24,098 bases of DNA from Baffinella frigidus. Lineage: Eukaryota > Cryptophyceae > Cryptomonadales > Baffinellaceae. How positions within the stretch are numbered: the first letter of the stretch is position 1; every line of letters begins with the position of its first letter. The stretch lies in assembly GCA_026770585.1 (NCBI GenBank), contig MU646543.1, positions 274,807 through 298,904 on the forward strand. The letters are read 5' to 3'. The notes beneath the pieces are model-generated. The model was not told the origin of the DNA and ran no database searches. It worked only from the letters and a program-made list of their open reading frames with translations. Below, piece by piece: positions 6,601 through 12,394 of this stretch. Made by a program: the position numbers and the translations under genes.

Positions 6601-9100
6601 CTAAGGGTCAAGGGTCAAGGGTTTAGTGACTCGGTTTTAGGGTGTGGGAAGACACTGGCCGCCATGACGCCACAGGTCTGTGCTAAACCTCACACCCTGA
6701 ATCCTCAACTCTGATCCTGAGTCTTACTACGGTATTTATTACCTCGCACACTATCGCCGTGAAATTCCATCCGTGAAGACTCTCTTCATGCCACAAGTCC
6801 GCGCTCAACCCTCAACCGTAAACCTTGATCCGTAGACCCGAGGCTTAGTGCGGTTTTACCTTGCGCAATATCACAATGAAATTAAGAAGAAGGACGCTGC
6901 TAGGACCGTCCGAGGGTGTTATGCACTGGTCTACGCATTGGCCTCGGAACGCTGACCCCCCACGGGGGGGGGGGCAATGCATGCGGAACCAGTTCCAGTG
7001 TCCGCCTATGTTGGGAGTTAAAAGAACCTAAAAGACCTAAAATGTCGGTAATGATTCCGGCCTCGCATCCTTCCCCCTGTGTTTACAGGGGTGTCACACC
7101 TCCCTCTCGGGAGGTCATGCTAAAAGCTAGCCCCTGTTGGGGGGGATGCATGGCCGTGGTGGCATCAATAAAGTTGTCGCACACTCCGCAGGTGTCGATA
7201 CAGGGGTGTCTTGCTCATAAGAAAATGCCACCCCCCTAGGACCACCGTAGGGGCCTCGGCATAGGCATCCTGTAGGGTCCTGCGGGGGGGCGCTTTCTTA
7301 TGAGCGAGGTACCCCTCTAGGTCCTAGTCTCACAGGGACTTCACGGAAGGGAACGCACGGTGGCCGTGTAGGTTTCCCACACGAGGCTACCCAGGCGAAC
7401 AGAATAAAACGGACTTTTAAAGTTTTGTGGGCAAATGATTACGTTTCCGCCCGCTGAGCGGTCGGACCTGTGTAAAGTCGCTGCTTTTCATCTGAAAATT
7501 ACTACACACGTTTACAATCGACTTTTATTCTGTTCGCATAGGTAGCCTCGTGTGAACAGGGGTGTCTTGCTCATAAGAAAATGCCACCCCCCTAGGACCA
7601 CCGTAGGGGCCTCGGCATAGGCATCCTGTAGGGTCCTGGGGGGGGGCGCTTTCTTATGAGCGAGGTACCCCTCTAGGTCCTAGTCCCGCAGGGACTTCAC
7701 GGAAGGGAACACACGGTGCCACGCCGGATTGGAGGCGGGGGATAATTTTTTAAAAACACCACAGGATGTGTTCTTTGACTTTTGAAAACCACTGCCTTGA
7801 GGATGAATTGACTTTTGGCGACCCCTTCCAAGACTCTGGCGTGGTACGGGGTTTTGGGTCTCTGGGCTTAGGGCTCAGGGTCTATGGGGTCTATGGGCTT
7901 AGGGCTGAGGTCTTATACGGACCTGGGCCTTTCAGGATGCAAGGTTCGCGTCGAGGACAACCCGTCAGCGTCAACCGCATAACCACACACCTCAATTTAC
8001 TACACATAATTAGTTTTACTAGTGATATTGTAGCATGCGTGTAGGTTTCGGTCCGTGATGGACCCACGTTTCTCTCCACGGAGGGGACCGTGTGTCCCCT
8101 TCCGTGAAGTCCCTGTGAGACTAGGACCTAGAAGGGTACCTCGCTCATAAGAAATCGCCCCCCCCCAGGACCCTACAGTAGGTCTCCACGAAGGGCAATG
8201 CATGGTGGCCATGCCAGCATTGACAAATGCCTCTCGCCCTCCCCCCCCCCAACTAAGGACCTGCTCCCGTTCGATCAGCTTCACTCCGCAGTGTACGCCG
8301 TGGGCAATGCATGTCGGTACATGGTAGGAGGTGGAGTTAGAATCCATCCGGAAAATGCTCGTATGAGCGGCCGACACGGGGTACAGTAAGTGGCACAATG
8401 CGCAGCATGTGCGGCGCTGACGCTGGTTGTTCGGCAATAAATTATCAATCTCTCTATCGGTACAAGTAGCCCCTGCGTAGCCCCTGTAATAGCCCCTGAG
8501 TAGCCCCTGAGTAGCCCCTGTAAAAGTAGCCCCTGAGTGGCCCCTGTAACAACTCCGGCCTCGCGCAGGGAAGGACCTGCTGCCATTCGACCAGCTATCC
8601 CTTAAGTGGCCAGTAGGCTCATACGCCCTACCGTAGGGCCCTAGGACCTGCCTAGGACCTCTTGGTAGTCAAATTTGACTGCCTGGTCACTTAAGGGATA
8701 CTGCACGGTGGCCATGTACTACGCGGGAGAGCTACATGTCATTTTACGCCCTGCGTCTATCTATTATTTTCCCTTGAAATCCGCAAAAGTTGCCGGAAAT
8801 GCCCACAAATAATTGACTTTGACGGAAAAGTAACCGCCAGGATTGCTTTCCGGTTGCCAGGATAACGCAACTAGTCCTCCCCCGTAGTAGGTTTCGGTCG
8901 GTAATGAACGCACTTTTCGTGGCCTTTCTGCAGGATACGTTCCGGTGTCCGCCTATGGTGGGAGTGAAAAGAACCTAAAGGACCTAAAATTTCTCCCCTG
9001 CGCAGGGAAGGACCTGCTCCCGTTCGACCAGCTGTACGCCGCAGTGGGCTTCAACGACGCGTTTGCCTGGGAGGCAGCGCTCGGCCCCGCGGGTCCCTAA
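600..9100 (+). CDS. PEP mutase / isocitrate lyase superfamily enzyme, C-terminal 166 aa, six exons (5' partial)
   Basis: Joined exons: 600-641, 2682-2748, 3932-4071, 4977-5057, 6327-6402, 9006-9100, total 501 nt, in frame to TAA. Seen in order: THDEAVERIRA (helix before the core strand), LVVIARTDV, FVQEGADVVYAEGLEGEADM, LPVPTMLAQVERPGK, VEEAGKRGFTLHLRGVT, and a C-terminal tail with LLPFDQLYAAVGF. This order is that of the PEP mutase / methylisocitrate lyase / oxaloacetate hydrolase (carboxyvinyl-carboxyphosphonate phosphorylmutase-like) family of C-C or C-P bond enzymes. The ARTD arginine and the glutamate of YAEG match conserved active-site positions of the family. Family members are usually near 290 residues, so the N-terminal half with the Mg-binding aspartates and the KxCGH-type loop lies outside the window. 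The substrate cannot be assigned. LAQ stands where most relatives have LAN. One intron has a GC donor. Every exon junction agrees in phase, so the gene model is strong; expression is unproven. Confidence 0.9.
658..836. mobile_element. Foldback element, CACACGAGG family, with 4-bp target duplication
   Basis: Terminal inverted repeats CACACGAGGCTATCCATCCG / matching GGATAGCCTCGTGTG end, flanked by GTCC (654-657 and 837-840). It contains an inner palindrome of gatcacgtttccg type. It starts 16 bases after the donor of the exon at 600-641. Relatives: 7388-7552 and a degenerate one at 23697-23890. Confidence 0.72.
935..1120. repeat. Decayed GTAGGC-family palindrome with tandem end repeats
   Basis: The left end ggggtagttaggcctacgg pairs with cctaactacccc on the right. 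The right end, about 27 bp (gtaggcctaactacccc plus atttttgg), is repeated three times in tandem at 1041-1120. Confidence 0.6.
1631..1978. repeat. Interstitial telomere-like array (CCCTAAA and variants)
   Basis: About 350 bp of imperfect 7-mers: CCCTAAA interspersed with CCCGAAA, CCGTAAA, CTCTAAA and CCTGAAA. It is internal to an intron, so it is an interstitial array and not a chromosome end. The unit matches plant/alveolate-type TTTAGGG telomere DNA. Confidence 0.9.
2030..2112. repeat. Short tandem repeat of TTGACTAAATCA
   Basis: Seven imperfect tandem copies of a 12-16 bp unit ttgactaaatca. No coding content. Confidence 0.7.
2229..2438. repeat. Telomere-like variant array (CCCGAAT/CCCGAAA)
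   Basis: About 30 tandem 7-mers in which the unit is CCCGAAT, CCCGAAC or CCCGAAA rather than CCCTAAA. Open frames on both strands here are an effect of the 7-bp periodicity with few stop codons. It ends directly at the acceptor-like cag before the exon copy at 2442. Confidence 0.88.
2442..2493 (+). pseudogene. Copy of mutase-family exon 2 (possible alternative exon)
   Basis: After aaatcag it reads DGTDLLVIARTDVLRAT plus one base and then gcaaag, the same reading frame, phase and GC donor as the exon at 2682. It differs mainly in the first residues (DGTD instead of VLDRPFSLD). It could be a dead echo or a mutually exclusive exon; the 5-residue-shorter linker argues for an echo. Confidence 0.65.
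2500..2670. repeat. TTC-rich polypyrimidine tract upstream of exon 2
   Basis: About 165 bp of (TTC)n mixed with TTTTTC units, all pyrimidine on the plus strand apart from a few interruptions. It ends about 10 bases before the acceptor ctcgatgcag, so it can act as an extreme polypyrimidine tract. The Glu/Lys-rich and Ser/Phe-rich open frames over it are artefacts. Confidence 0.85.
2682..2748 (+). CDS. Mutase-family exon 2 (IARTD strand)
   Basis: A 67-nt exon encoding VLDRPFSLDLVVIARTDVIR plus AT and the first base of a glycine codon. IARTD is the family signature strand. The acceptor is ctcgatgcag, immediately preceded by a long TTC-rich pyrimidine tract. The donor is ACAG|gcaaag, a GC rather than GT donor, and both related copies (2442-2493 and 3100-3112) carry GC at the same place. 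Spacing from the previous exon to ARTD fits the family better than the rival copy at 2442-2493. Confidence 0.82.
2848..3083. repeat. Large near-perfect inverted repeat (236 bp)
   Basis: The left arm beginning atcttcatatacgttgtata is repeated inverted at the right end, with arms of about 110 bp and almost no loop (centre near cactcatgaccacacactc). It would fold into a long hairpin. No convincing target duplication was found, so its origin as an inserted element is inferred from the other foldbacks. Confidence 0.85.
3203..3344. repeat. Foldback element with palindromic arms
   Basis: cgagtattcataatgaatac and its inverted match at 3321-3344, with gtgtatctt/aagatacac inside. The left arm carries an extra 18-20 bp (ggggatctccgattcg) missing from the right arm, so the arms have diverged by an indel. 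Confidence 0.7.
3390..3560. mobile_element. Foldback element, TA-flanked
   Basis: Ends GAGCACTGTGCAGAGAAGTT and complement AACTTCTCTGCACAGCGCTC, flanked by TA (3388-3389, 3561-3562). The arms hold aaaattggagccattttgtc / gacaaaatggctccaattt. Non-coding. Confidence 0.72.
3660..3710 (+). pseudogene. Echo of mutase-family exon 3, 5' part
   Basis: Reads MVECKRRCEAFVREG in the frame of the real exon's MAECRRRCQAFVQEG, then diverges at the position of the AGAD strand (…GGS). It starts within 35 bases of telomere-like repeat. It lacks the glutamate strand and the donor, so it is non-functional as an exon. Confidence 0.75.
3733..3910. repeat. 33-bp minisatellite before exon 3
   Basis: About five copies of a 33-bp unit (gtgtactgacgcgtcctgtg…tgtccggtc). 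Single copies occur at 3158-3190 and 3577-3605. The last copy ends about 20 bases from the acceptor at 3931. Unit length is a multiple of three, which keeps frames open by chance. Confidence 0.8.
3932..4071 (+). CDS. Mutase-family exon 3 (EGADVVYAEGLE)
   Basis: A 140-nt exon completing the split glycine codon, then DMAECRRRCQAFVQEGADVV and YAEGLEGEADMRALATLLPV, ending PTMLAQ. The acceptor is gagcag and the donor CAG|gtgtag. It contains the family's AGAD-v-vEg strand with the conserved glutamate and the beginning of the next strand. The intron upstream ends in a 33-bp minisatellite that runs almost to the acceptor. Confidence 0.92.
4072..4976. other. Intron between mutase-family exons 3 and 4
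   Basis: Holds two echoes of the exon 3 end (4143-4169, 4486-4512), TTTAGGG/TCTAGGG-like repeat at 4215-4620 mixed with unique sequence, a short echo of exon 4 (4619-4655), and at about 4860-4940 the inverted relative of bases 296-375. Nothing else recognisable. Confidence 0.75.
4143..4169 (+). pseudogene. Echo of exon 3 end with donor (VPVPTMLAQ|gtataa)
   Basis: After tttcag it reads GTCCCTGTGCCGACCATGCT then CGCCCAG and gt, the same 27 bases as the real exon end plus a usable-looking donor. A second, more diverged echo at 4486-4512 reads VPSPSMLVQ followed by gtgagg. Confidence 0.8.
4977..5057 (+). CDS. Mutase-family exon 4 (VERPGK...GFTLHLRGVT)
   Basis: An 81-nt phase-0 exon encoding VERPGKALVSVEEAGKRGFT and LHLRGVT. 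It aligns with the family segment N-m-vEgGkTP...eLe.lGf. The acceptor is cggcag and the donor ACG|gtatgt. GKAL replaces the usual GkTP, so the loop is divergent. Partial copies lie on both sides (4619 and 5199). Confidence 0.88.
5199..5264 (+). pseudogene. Echo of mutase-family exon 4
   Basis: Reads VSVEEAGRRGFTLHLRGVT then gtgtgc, nearly identical to the real exon from its tenth codon on, with a GT donor but no proper acceptor. It is part of a tandem duplication of roughly 200 bp covering the exon and following intron (repeated acaaacgttgacggtgctgg). A smaller echo (LVSVEEAGR) is at 4619-4655. Confidence 0.82.
5315..5528. mobile_element. Foldback element, TTGT family, TA-flanked, with empty-site sibling
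   Basis: Ends TTGTCGAAATGGGCTCCGCG and complement CGACAA, flanked by TA at 5313-5314 and 5529-5530. Flanks gcaacag…acaaacgttgacggtgctgg match the uninterrupted duplicate at 5096-5126 (gcaacagtgacaaacgttga), so the boundaries are fixed by an empty site. It belongs with the element at 13360-13593 by end sequence and layout. Confidence 0.88.
5679..5819. mobile_element. ATCTCC foldback element copy 1, TSD ATTT
   Basis: Ends TAATCTCCATAC / GTGGAGATGA; inner arms attaattgcttttgg, then the core caacgaaaattactacac…gtgtagtaaatttcgttg. Flanked by ATTT on both sides (5675-5678, 5820-5823). Confidence 0.88.
5933..6072. mobile_element. ATCTCC foldback element copy 2, TSD AAGC
   Basis: Same family as the element at 5679, nearly identical through the arms and core, flanked by AAGC (5929-5932, 6073-6076). 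Confidence 0.88.
6222..6260 (+). pseudogene. Echo of mutase-family exon 5 with acceptor
   Basis: cgccag then 39 bases reading VLSATICALQKTL, same as the real exon 105 bases downstream, then telomere-like CCCTGAACC. It retains an acceptor but no donor. A second collapsed echo at 6650-6674 (ctggccgccatg joined to acgccacag and gtctg) has lost the middle of the exon but keeps the donor. Confidence 0.82.
6327..6402 (+). CDS. Mutase-family exon 5 (VLSATICALQKTLAAMRSGD)
   Basis: A 76-nt exon encoding VLSATICALQKTLAAMRSGD then DLDAT plus one base. It corresponds to the helix after the last barrel strand (family: t.l.aa..A...al..l..G). The acceptor is agccag and the donor ACAG|gtttta. The donor lies inside the 4-bp target duplication GGTT of a foldback element inserted at 6406. 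Confidence 0.9.
6406..6555. mobile_element. TTATCTCAG foldback copy 1, TSD GGTT, at the exon 5 donor
   Basis: Ends TTATCTCAGAAAACAAGTTC / CTGGGATAA, flanked by GGTT (6402-6405 and 6556-6559). The left GGTT contains the exon's last G and the donor GT, so the element starts two bases after the GT. The arms include ttaagtcaattcccctacaa. Confidence 0.9.
7201..7317. mobile_element. CAGGGG foldback element copy 1 (TA-flanked)
   Basis: Ends CAGGGGTGTCTTGCTCATAA / cttatgagcgaggtacccct-type, flanked by TA (7199-7200, 7318-7319). The interior is ctaggaccaccgtagg-type palindromic sequence. Confidence 0.8.
7388..7552. mobile_element. CACACGAGG foldback, relative of 658-836
   Basis: CACACGAGGCTACCCAGGCG at the left and GGTAGCCTCGTGTG at the right, with gaacagaata/ttattctgttc next inside. 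No clear target duplication on the right, where a CAGGGG element is directly adjacent. Confidence 0.7.
7557..7673. mobile_element. CAGGGG foldback element copy 2
   Basis: Nearly identical to 7201-7317 and followed by the same sequence (ctaggtcctagtc…cacggaagggaac). It therefore looks duplicated together with its flank rather than independently inserted; it lacks the TA on the left. Confidence 0.75.
8255..8596 (+). pseudogene. Two upstream echoes of the mutase-family terminal exon
   Basis: 8255-8300 reads KDLLPFDQLHSAV before diverging. 8568-8596 has acceptor cgcgcag and reads GKDLLPFDQL, then is interrupted at 8598 by a TCCCTTAAG foldback. Neither reaches the stop codon. Confidence 0.82.
8598..8698. 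mobile_element. TCCCTTAAG foldback copy 1, inserted in an exon echo
   Basis: Ends TCCCTTAAGTGGCCAG / CTGGTCACTTAAGGGA, flanked by TA on both sides. It interrupts the terminal-exon echo after gaccagc. Other copies at 9827-9926 (TA/TA) and 10495-10595 (TA/TG). Confidence 0.82.
9006..9100 (+). CDS. Mutase-family terminal exon with stop codon
   Basis: A 95-nt exon after acceptor ctgcgcag. It completes the split glycine and then reads KDLLPFDQLYAAVGFNDAFA and WEAALGPAGP followed by TAA. It fits the C-terminal helical tail of the eukaryotic branch of the family (…F.ei...vGf...y..E). Several partial copies flank it on both sides; only this copy holds acceptor, full tail and stop together. Confidence 0.9.
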
Positions 9101-9156
9101 ACAGCCGGTCGTACAAAACGTGTAGAGTGACAGAGTCGTTATGTCCTACTCAGACA

Positions 9157-9815
9157 CAGCCTTGCATGGGAGGCAGCGCTCGGTCCTGCGGGACCCTAAG
9201 CCGCCGGTCGTACACGACGTGTAGAGTGACAGAGTCTCTATGTCCTGCTCAGACACATTTATCCGGGGAAACCTATTTTTCTTTCATTTGATGGCAACGA
9301 AAATTACTACACAATTCGTTCTTATTAGCAATATAAAAGAATCTGTGTAGTAATTTTGATTGCCATCAAATGAAAGAAAAATAGGTTTCCCCGGATAAAC
9401 ATCCTTGCCTGGGAGCACTGGGCCCTGCGGGACCCTAAACAGCCGGTCGTACACATCCTTTAGGTCCGTTAGGTTCTTCGAGGGATAGCAGCTCCACCGG
9501 CGCGCCTCCCCCTCCATTTCCACCTGCGATCTGGCTGGAGACGCGACTTGATTTCTGATTACTGGGGACCCTCTCGGGTGCTGCTTAAGCCCTGGGGTGC
9601 ATCCGGTAGGTCCTTTAGGTTGTTCGAGCCCCCACCATAGGCGGACACCGGAACTTGTTCTGAAGGAAGACCATGCTTCCTGTCGGATCACATCAAGCCC
9701 CCCTCCCCTGTACAGAGGATCAACGTGTAGAGTGCACGTGACATGTCTCTGGGGCCTGCGCAGACACAGCCTTGCATGGGAGGCAGCACTCGACCCAGCA
9801 GAACCCTGAGCGGAC
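9157..9815 (+). pseudogene. Downstream echoes of the mutase-family terminal exon and 3' flank
   Basis: 9157-9200 reads SLAWEAALGPAGP with stop. 9403-9446 is a deleted version (LAWEHWALRDP). 9768-9813 reads SLAWEAALDPAEP with stop. Between them the 3' flank (ccggtcgtaca…gtgtagagtgacagagtc…cagacaca) is also repeated, giving a unit near 100 bp. Faint relatives of ctgctcagacaca occur at 10438 and 11738. Confidence 0.8.
9259..9398. mobile_element. TTATCC foldback, TSD ACAT, inserted in an exon echo
   Basis: Ends TTATCCGGGGAAACCTATTT / CCCCGGATAA, flanked by ACAT (9255-9258, 9399-9402). Removing element and one ACAT gives cagacacatccttgcctggg, matching the uninterrupted sibling cagacacagccttgcatggg at 9151. 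It shares the central core caacgaaaattactacac with the ATCTCC family although the arms differ. Confidence 0.9.
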
Positions 9816-9826
9816 CAAAACATCTA

Positions 9827-9926
9827 TCCCTTAAGTGACCAGTGGGCTCATACGCCCTACCGTAGGGCCCTAGGACCTGCCTAGGGCTCCCACGGGCGAT
9901 TATTCGCCCGTTGGTCACTTAAGGGA
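9827..9926. mobile_element. TCCCTTAAG foldback copy 2
   Basis: Ends TCCCTTAAGTGACCAG / CTTAAGGGA, flanked by TA (9825-9826, 9927-9928). The central hairpin (gggcgattattcgccc) differs from the other two copies. Confidence 0.82.
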
Positions 9927-10015
9927 TAACGGATCGAAACCAACTTGGCCACCATGCATTCCCTTCCGTGCGAGGGCCGTGTAAGATCAGGACCTAAGCG
10001 CTAAGTTCTTCACTA

Positions 10016-10132
10016 CAGGGGTACCTCGCTCATAAGAAACCGCCTCCCCCTAGAACCCTACGGTAGGCCTGTGCCTAGGGCCCTATGGTGGCCCTAGGGG
10101 GGGGGCGCTTTCTTATTAGCGAGGTACCCCTG
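10016..10132. mobile_element. CAGGGG foldback copy, TA-flanked
   Basis: Ends CAGGGGTACCTCGCTCATAA / inverted, with TA at 10014-10015 and 10133-10134. About 117 bp like its relatives. Confidence 0.85.
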
Positions 10133-10290
10133 TACGGATCGAAACCAACTTGGTCACCGTGTATTCCCTTCCGTGTGAAGGATCTCTGTGAGATCAGGAC
10201 CTGAGCTCCAAAAAAACAGGACCTAAGCGCCAAAAAATCCTGATCTCTGTGAGATCAGGACCTACGCGCCAAAAAACTCAGCCCGCGCTA

Positions 10291-10407
10291 CAGGGGTACC
10301 TCGCTCATAAGAAACCGCCCACCCCTTAGGACCACCGTAGGGCCCTAGGCATAGGCCTACTGTAGGGTCCTAGGGGGGGTCGGTTTCTTACGAGCGAGGT
10401 ACCTCTG
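10291..10407. mobile_element. CAGGGG foldback copy, TA-flanked
   Basis: Same ends as the copy at 10016, 117 bp, TA on both sides. The flanking sequence gatctctgtgagatcaggac is itself repeated three times at 10180-10265. Confidence 0.85.
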
Positions 10408-10494
10408 TATGCAGGCATCAGTGGAACGCTCGAGGTCCTGCTCAGACACTCGAGGTCCTCGGTGGGGGTGCGTATCCCTCGGTGGGGGTGCGTA

Positions 10495-10595
10495 TCCCTT
10501 AAGTGGCGAGCAGGCTCATGCGCCCTACCGTAGGGCCCTAGGACCTGCTTAACACCTCTTGGCGGTCAAATTTGACCGCCTCGCCACTTAAGGGA
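10495..10595. mobile_element. TCCCTTAAG foldback copy 3
   Basis: TCCCTTAAGTGGCGAG / CTCGCCACTTAAGGGA with a perfect inner palindrome gcggtcaaatttgaccgc. Left flank TA, right flank TG. The 20 bp before it (ctcggtgggggtgcgtatcc) is directly duplicated. Confidence 0.82.
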
Positions 10596-10969
10596 TGTGT
10601 ACGGGGTCGTTGACGTAGGACCCAGCGGTCTGGCGTACATCTGTAGCGTAGGGCTGCGAGGAGTTCTAGGCATTCTGCGTGAGTATTGATTACGAGTCCA
10701 GCATGACCACGTACTAAGGCCCCCTGCGGAGGGTTTTTGGCCAGTAGGATCTGGAGTTCTCTCATCGCTGCCGAGCGAGGACGGGACACAATTTTAAGGG
10801 GGTTTACAGAACTTTCAACTGAATCCTTAATTAAATGGACTTTTAAAATGAAAAGCCAGGTCCGGACCTTGCTTTTAAAAACGCGCTTAGCCACACAGTG
10901 GACTGTGAAGGGATTCCGAATAACCCTCAAGCTTTTTAGTACCGTGAGGACTCATTGGAGCCCGCCATA

Positions 10970-11025
10970 CAGGGGCACCTCGCTCATAAGAAAGCGCACC
11001 CCCCTACATGTAGGGTAGTCATATG
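10970..11025. mobile_element. Truncated CAGGGG foldback (left half only)
   Basis: CAGGGGCACCTCGCTCATAA and the start of the interior are present; the right end is missing. A second half element lies at 8132-8190. Confidence 0.65.
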
Positions 11026-11093
11026 CTTCTAGGACTAGCCCTAATGTAGAACCCTAAGGCCGTGCGTGTCCTCGATTTCAAGTAACCCCTGTA

Positions 11094-11211
11094 CAGGGGT
11101 ACCTCGCTCACAAGAAACGTCCACACCCCTAGGACCACCGTAGGGCCCTAGGCATGGTCCTACTGTAGGGTCCTGGGGGGGGGGGGGGTTCTTATGAGCG
11201 AGGTACCCCTG
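11094..11211. mobile_element. CAGGGG foldback copy, TA-flanked
   Basis: 118 bp, both ends intact, TA at 11092-11093 and 11212-11213. Confidence 0.85.
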
Positions 11212-11405
11212 TATGCCTCCTTCCACCCAGCCCTCTGGCTCGGCGCGGTCCTGCTCTCACTACTTAGAAGGCCTAAGTGAATGTACTTTGGAGGCCTAAG
11301 TGAATCTACGCCGACGTCCTCATAACCTTGCGTCCTTAGATGCCCTTAGAGCCTAGATACCCACAGCAATACATCTGGCGTTCCTGAGCACTCTTCAGGT
11401 GTGTA

Positions 11406-11618
11406 CAGGGATACCTCGCTCATAAGAAACCGCCCCCCCCTAGGACCCTACAGTAGCCCTATGCCTAGGGCCCTACGGTGGTCCTAGGGGGGTGGGCGTT
11501 TCTTATGAGCGAGGTACCCCTGTGCAGGGGTACCTCGCTCATAAGAAACCGCCTATGGGGGGGGGCGGTTTCTTGGTCCTGTGGGGAGGGGCGGTTTCTT
11601 ACGAGCAAGGTACCCCTG
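11406..11618. mobile_element. Two CAGGGG foldbacks in tandem
   Basis: Element one spans 11406-11522 and element two 11525-11618, separated only by TG where TA would be expected. The second is shorter and contains a duplicated ggcggtttctt, so it looks rearranged. The outer flanks are TA. Confidence 0.8.
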
Positions 11619-11930
11619 TAGCCCTACTGTAGACCCCTAAGGCAGCGCGCGTCCTGGCTCAGCGCGGTCGTGCTGGAACGCAACACATGTTTCTTTCATG
11701 TAGGTCAGGAGAGTGCGCACAACCCCTCGAGTCGCCCCTGCTCAGACACAGCCTCTGTGGGTGTGAACACTGTTGTATTTCCCCACGTGGGAGATCCCCT
11801 CTTAGGCGGATCAACCCCCCGTAATAGCCCAAATGTCTACCCCTAGTACATCAGGCTAAATCCCCCCTACTCCGGGCCTCTATTGGTGCATACATGGCGG
11901 CCGCGCTGGACAAAGTCTCACGCTCCGTTA

Positions 11931-12048
11931 CAGGGATACCTCGCCCATAAGAAACTGCCTCGTCCTAGGACCCTACAGTAGGCCTATGCCTAGGGCCCTA
12001 TGGTGGTCCTAGGGGGGGGGGCGGTTTCGTATGAGCGAGGTACCCCTG
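11931..12048. mobile_element. CAGGGG foldback inserted in a copy of the Trx-UBX stop codon
   Basis: Ends CAGGGATACCTCGCCCATAA / inverted, TA on both sides (11929-11930, 12049-12050). Joining the flanks gives gtTAggagagagactgcgtg, which matches the last exon of Trx-UBX (gtTAggagagagactgggtg at 12334-12353). The target TA is thus part of the echoed stop codon. Confidence 0.85.
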
Positions 12049-12049
12049 T

Positions 12050-12085
12050 AGGAGAGAGACTGCGTGAGAGACGCGTTCTCACGCT
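12050..12085 (-). pseudogene. Echo of the Trx-UBX terminal exon
   Basis: The sequence aggagagagactgcgtgaga continuing gacgcgttct repeats the 3' half of exon 7 (NASLTQSLS-stop) about 285 bases downstream of the gene's stop. It is broken from its left flank by the foldback at 11931. Confidence 0.75.
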
Positions 12086-12177
12086 CCAAAGTTGACGGGT
12101 GTGTACCGCAGACCCAGCACGTCAACTTAAGAATAGTCCGCGAGCCAACCCGAGACTGAGGCAGAACTAGAAGGTCT

Positions 12178-12198
12178 GTCTGTCTGTCTCTGACTCTG

Positions 12199-12243
<45 letters not shown>

Positions 12244-12332
12244 CTCGCTCGCTCTCTCGCTCGCTCTATCTCGCTCTCTCTCGCTCTCTCTCGCTCTCGC
12301 TCTCTCGCTCTCGCTCTCTCGCTCGCTCGCTC
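12178..12332. repeat. CT / GCTC simple repeat in the 3' flank of Trx-UBX
   Basis: Long pyrimidine tract on the plus strand, (CT)n with GCTC interruptions. On the gene's strand it is (GA)n/(GAGC)n starting directly after the stop codon. Confidence 0.9.
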
Positions 12333-12334
12333 AG

Positions 12335-12394
12335 TTAGGAGAGAGACTGGGTGAGAGACGCGTTCTGCAGCTTGGCGTCCTCGATCGTCTGCGC
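12335..12394 (-). CDS. Trx-UBX terminal exon (UBX end and stop)
   Basis: A 60-nt exon after acceptor tttcacag, encoding [19 protein letters not shown] and TAA. It aligns with the UBX C-terminus (..qTL.eAnLlNAvivQ.L). The sequence just downstream on the minus strand is a long GA/GAGC tract that would fall in the 3' untranslated region. Confidence 0.88.
   Translation of the reverse strand, partial: AQTIEDAKLQNASLTQSLS

Larger units (their letters stand above)
6403..9005. other. Intron between mutase-family exons 5 and 6
   Basis: 2.6 kb holding foldbacks at 6406, 7201, 7388, 7557 and 8598, a half element at 8132-8190, two copies of a dispersed repeat with agaacctaaa…gacctaaaat (7004-7042, 8938-8992), a short tandem repeat of gtagcccctg (8466-8546), and two echoes of exon 6. 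A segmental duplication links 7201-7390 with 7557-7730. Confidence 0.75.
9101..12334. other. Convergent intergenic region filled with foldback elements
   Basis: Lies between the stop codons of the two genes. It holds terminal-exon echoes (9157-9815), the TTATCC foldback (9259-9398), two TCCCTTAAG foldbacks, at least six CAGGGG foldbacks, a repeat of ggtcctttaggttgttcg-type sequence (9460, 9608), an echo of the Trx-UBX last exon (12050-12085) and a CT/GCTC tract. No gene was found. Confidence 0.7.

Noticed and set aside
8466-8546. CRISPR-like spaced repeats (gtagcccctg)
   Set aside because: Units are adjacent 10-15-mers with no constant-length spacers, and the genome is eukaryotic.
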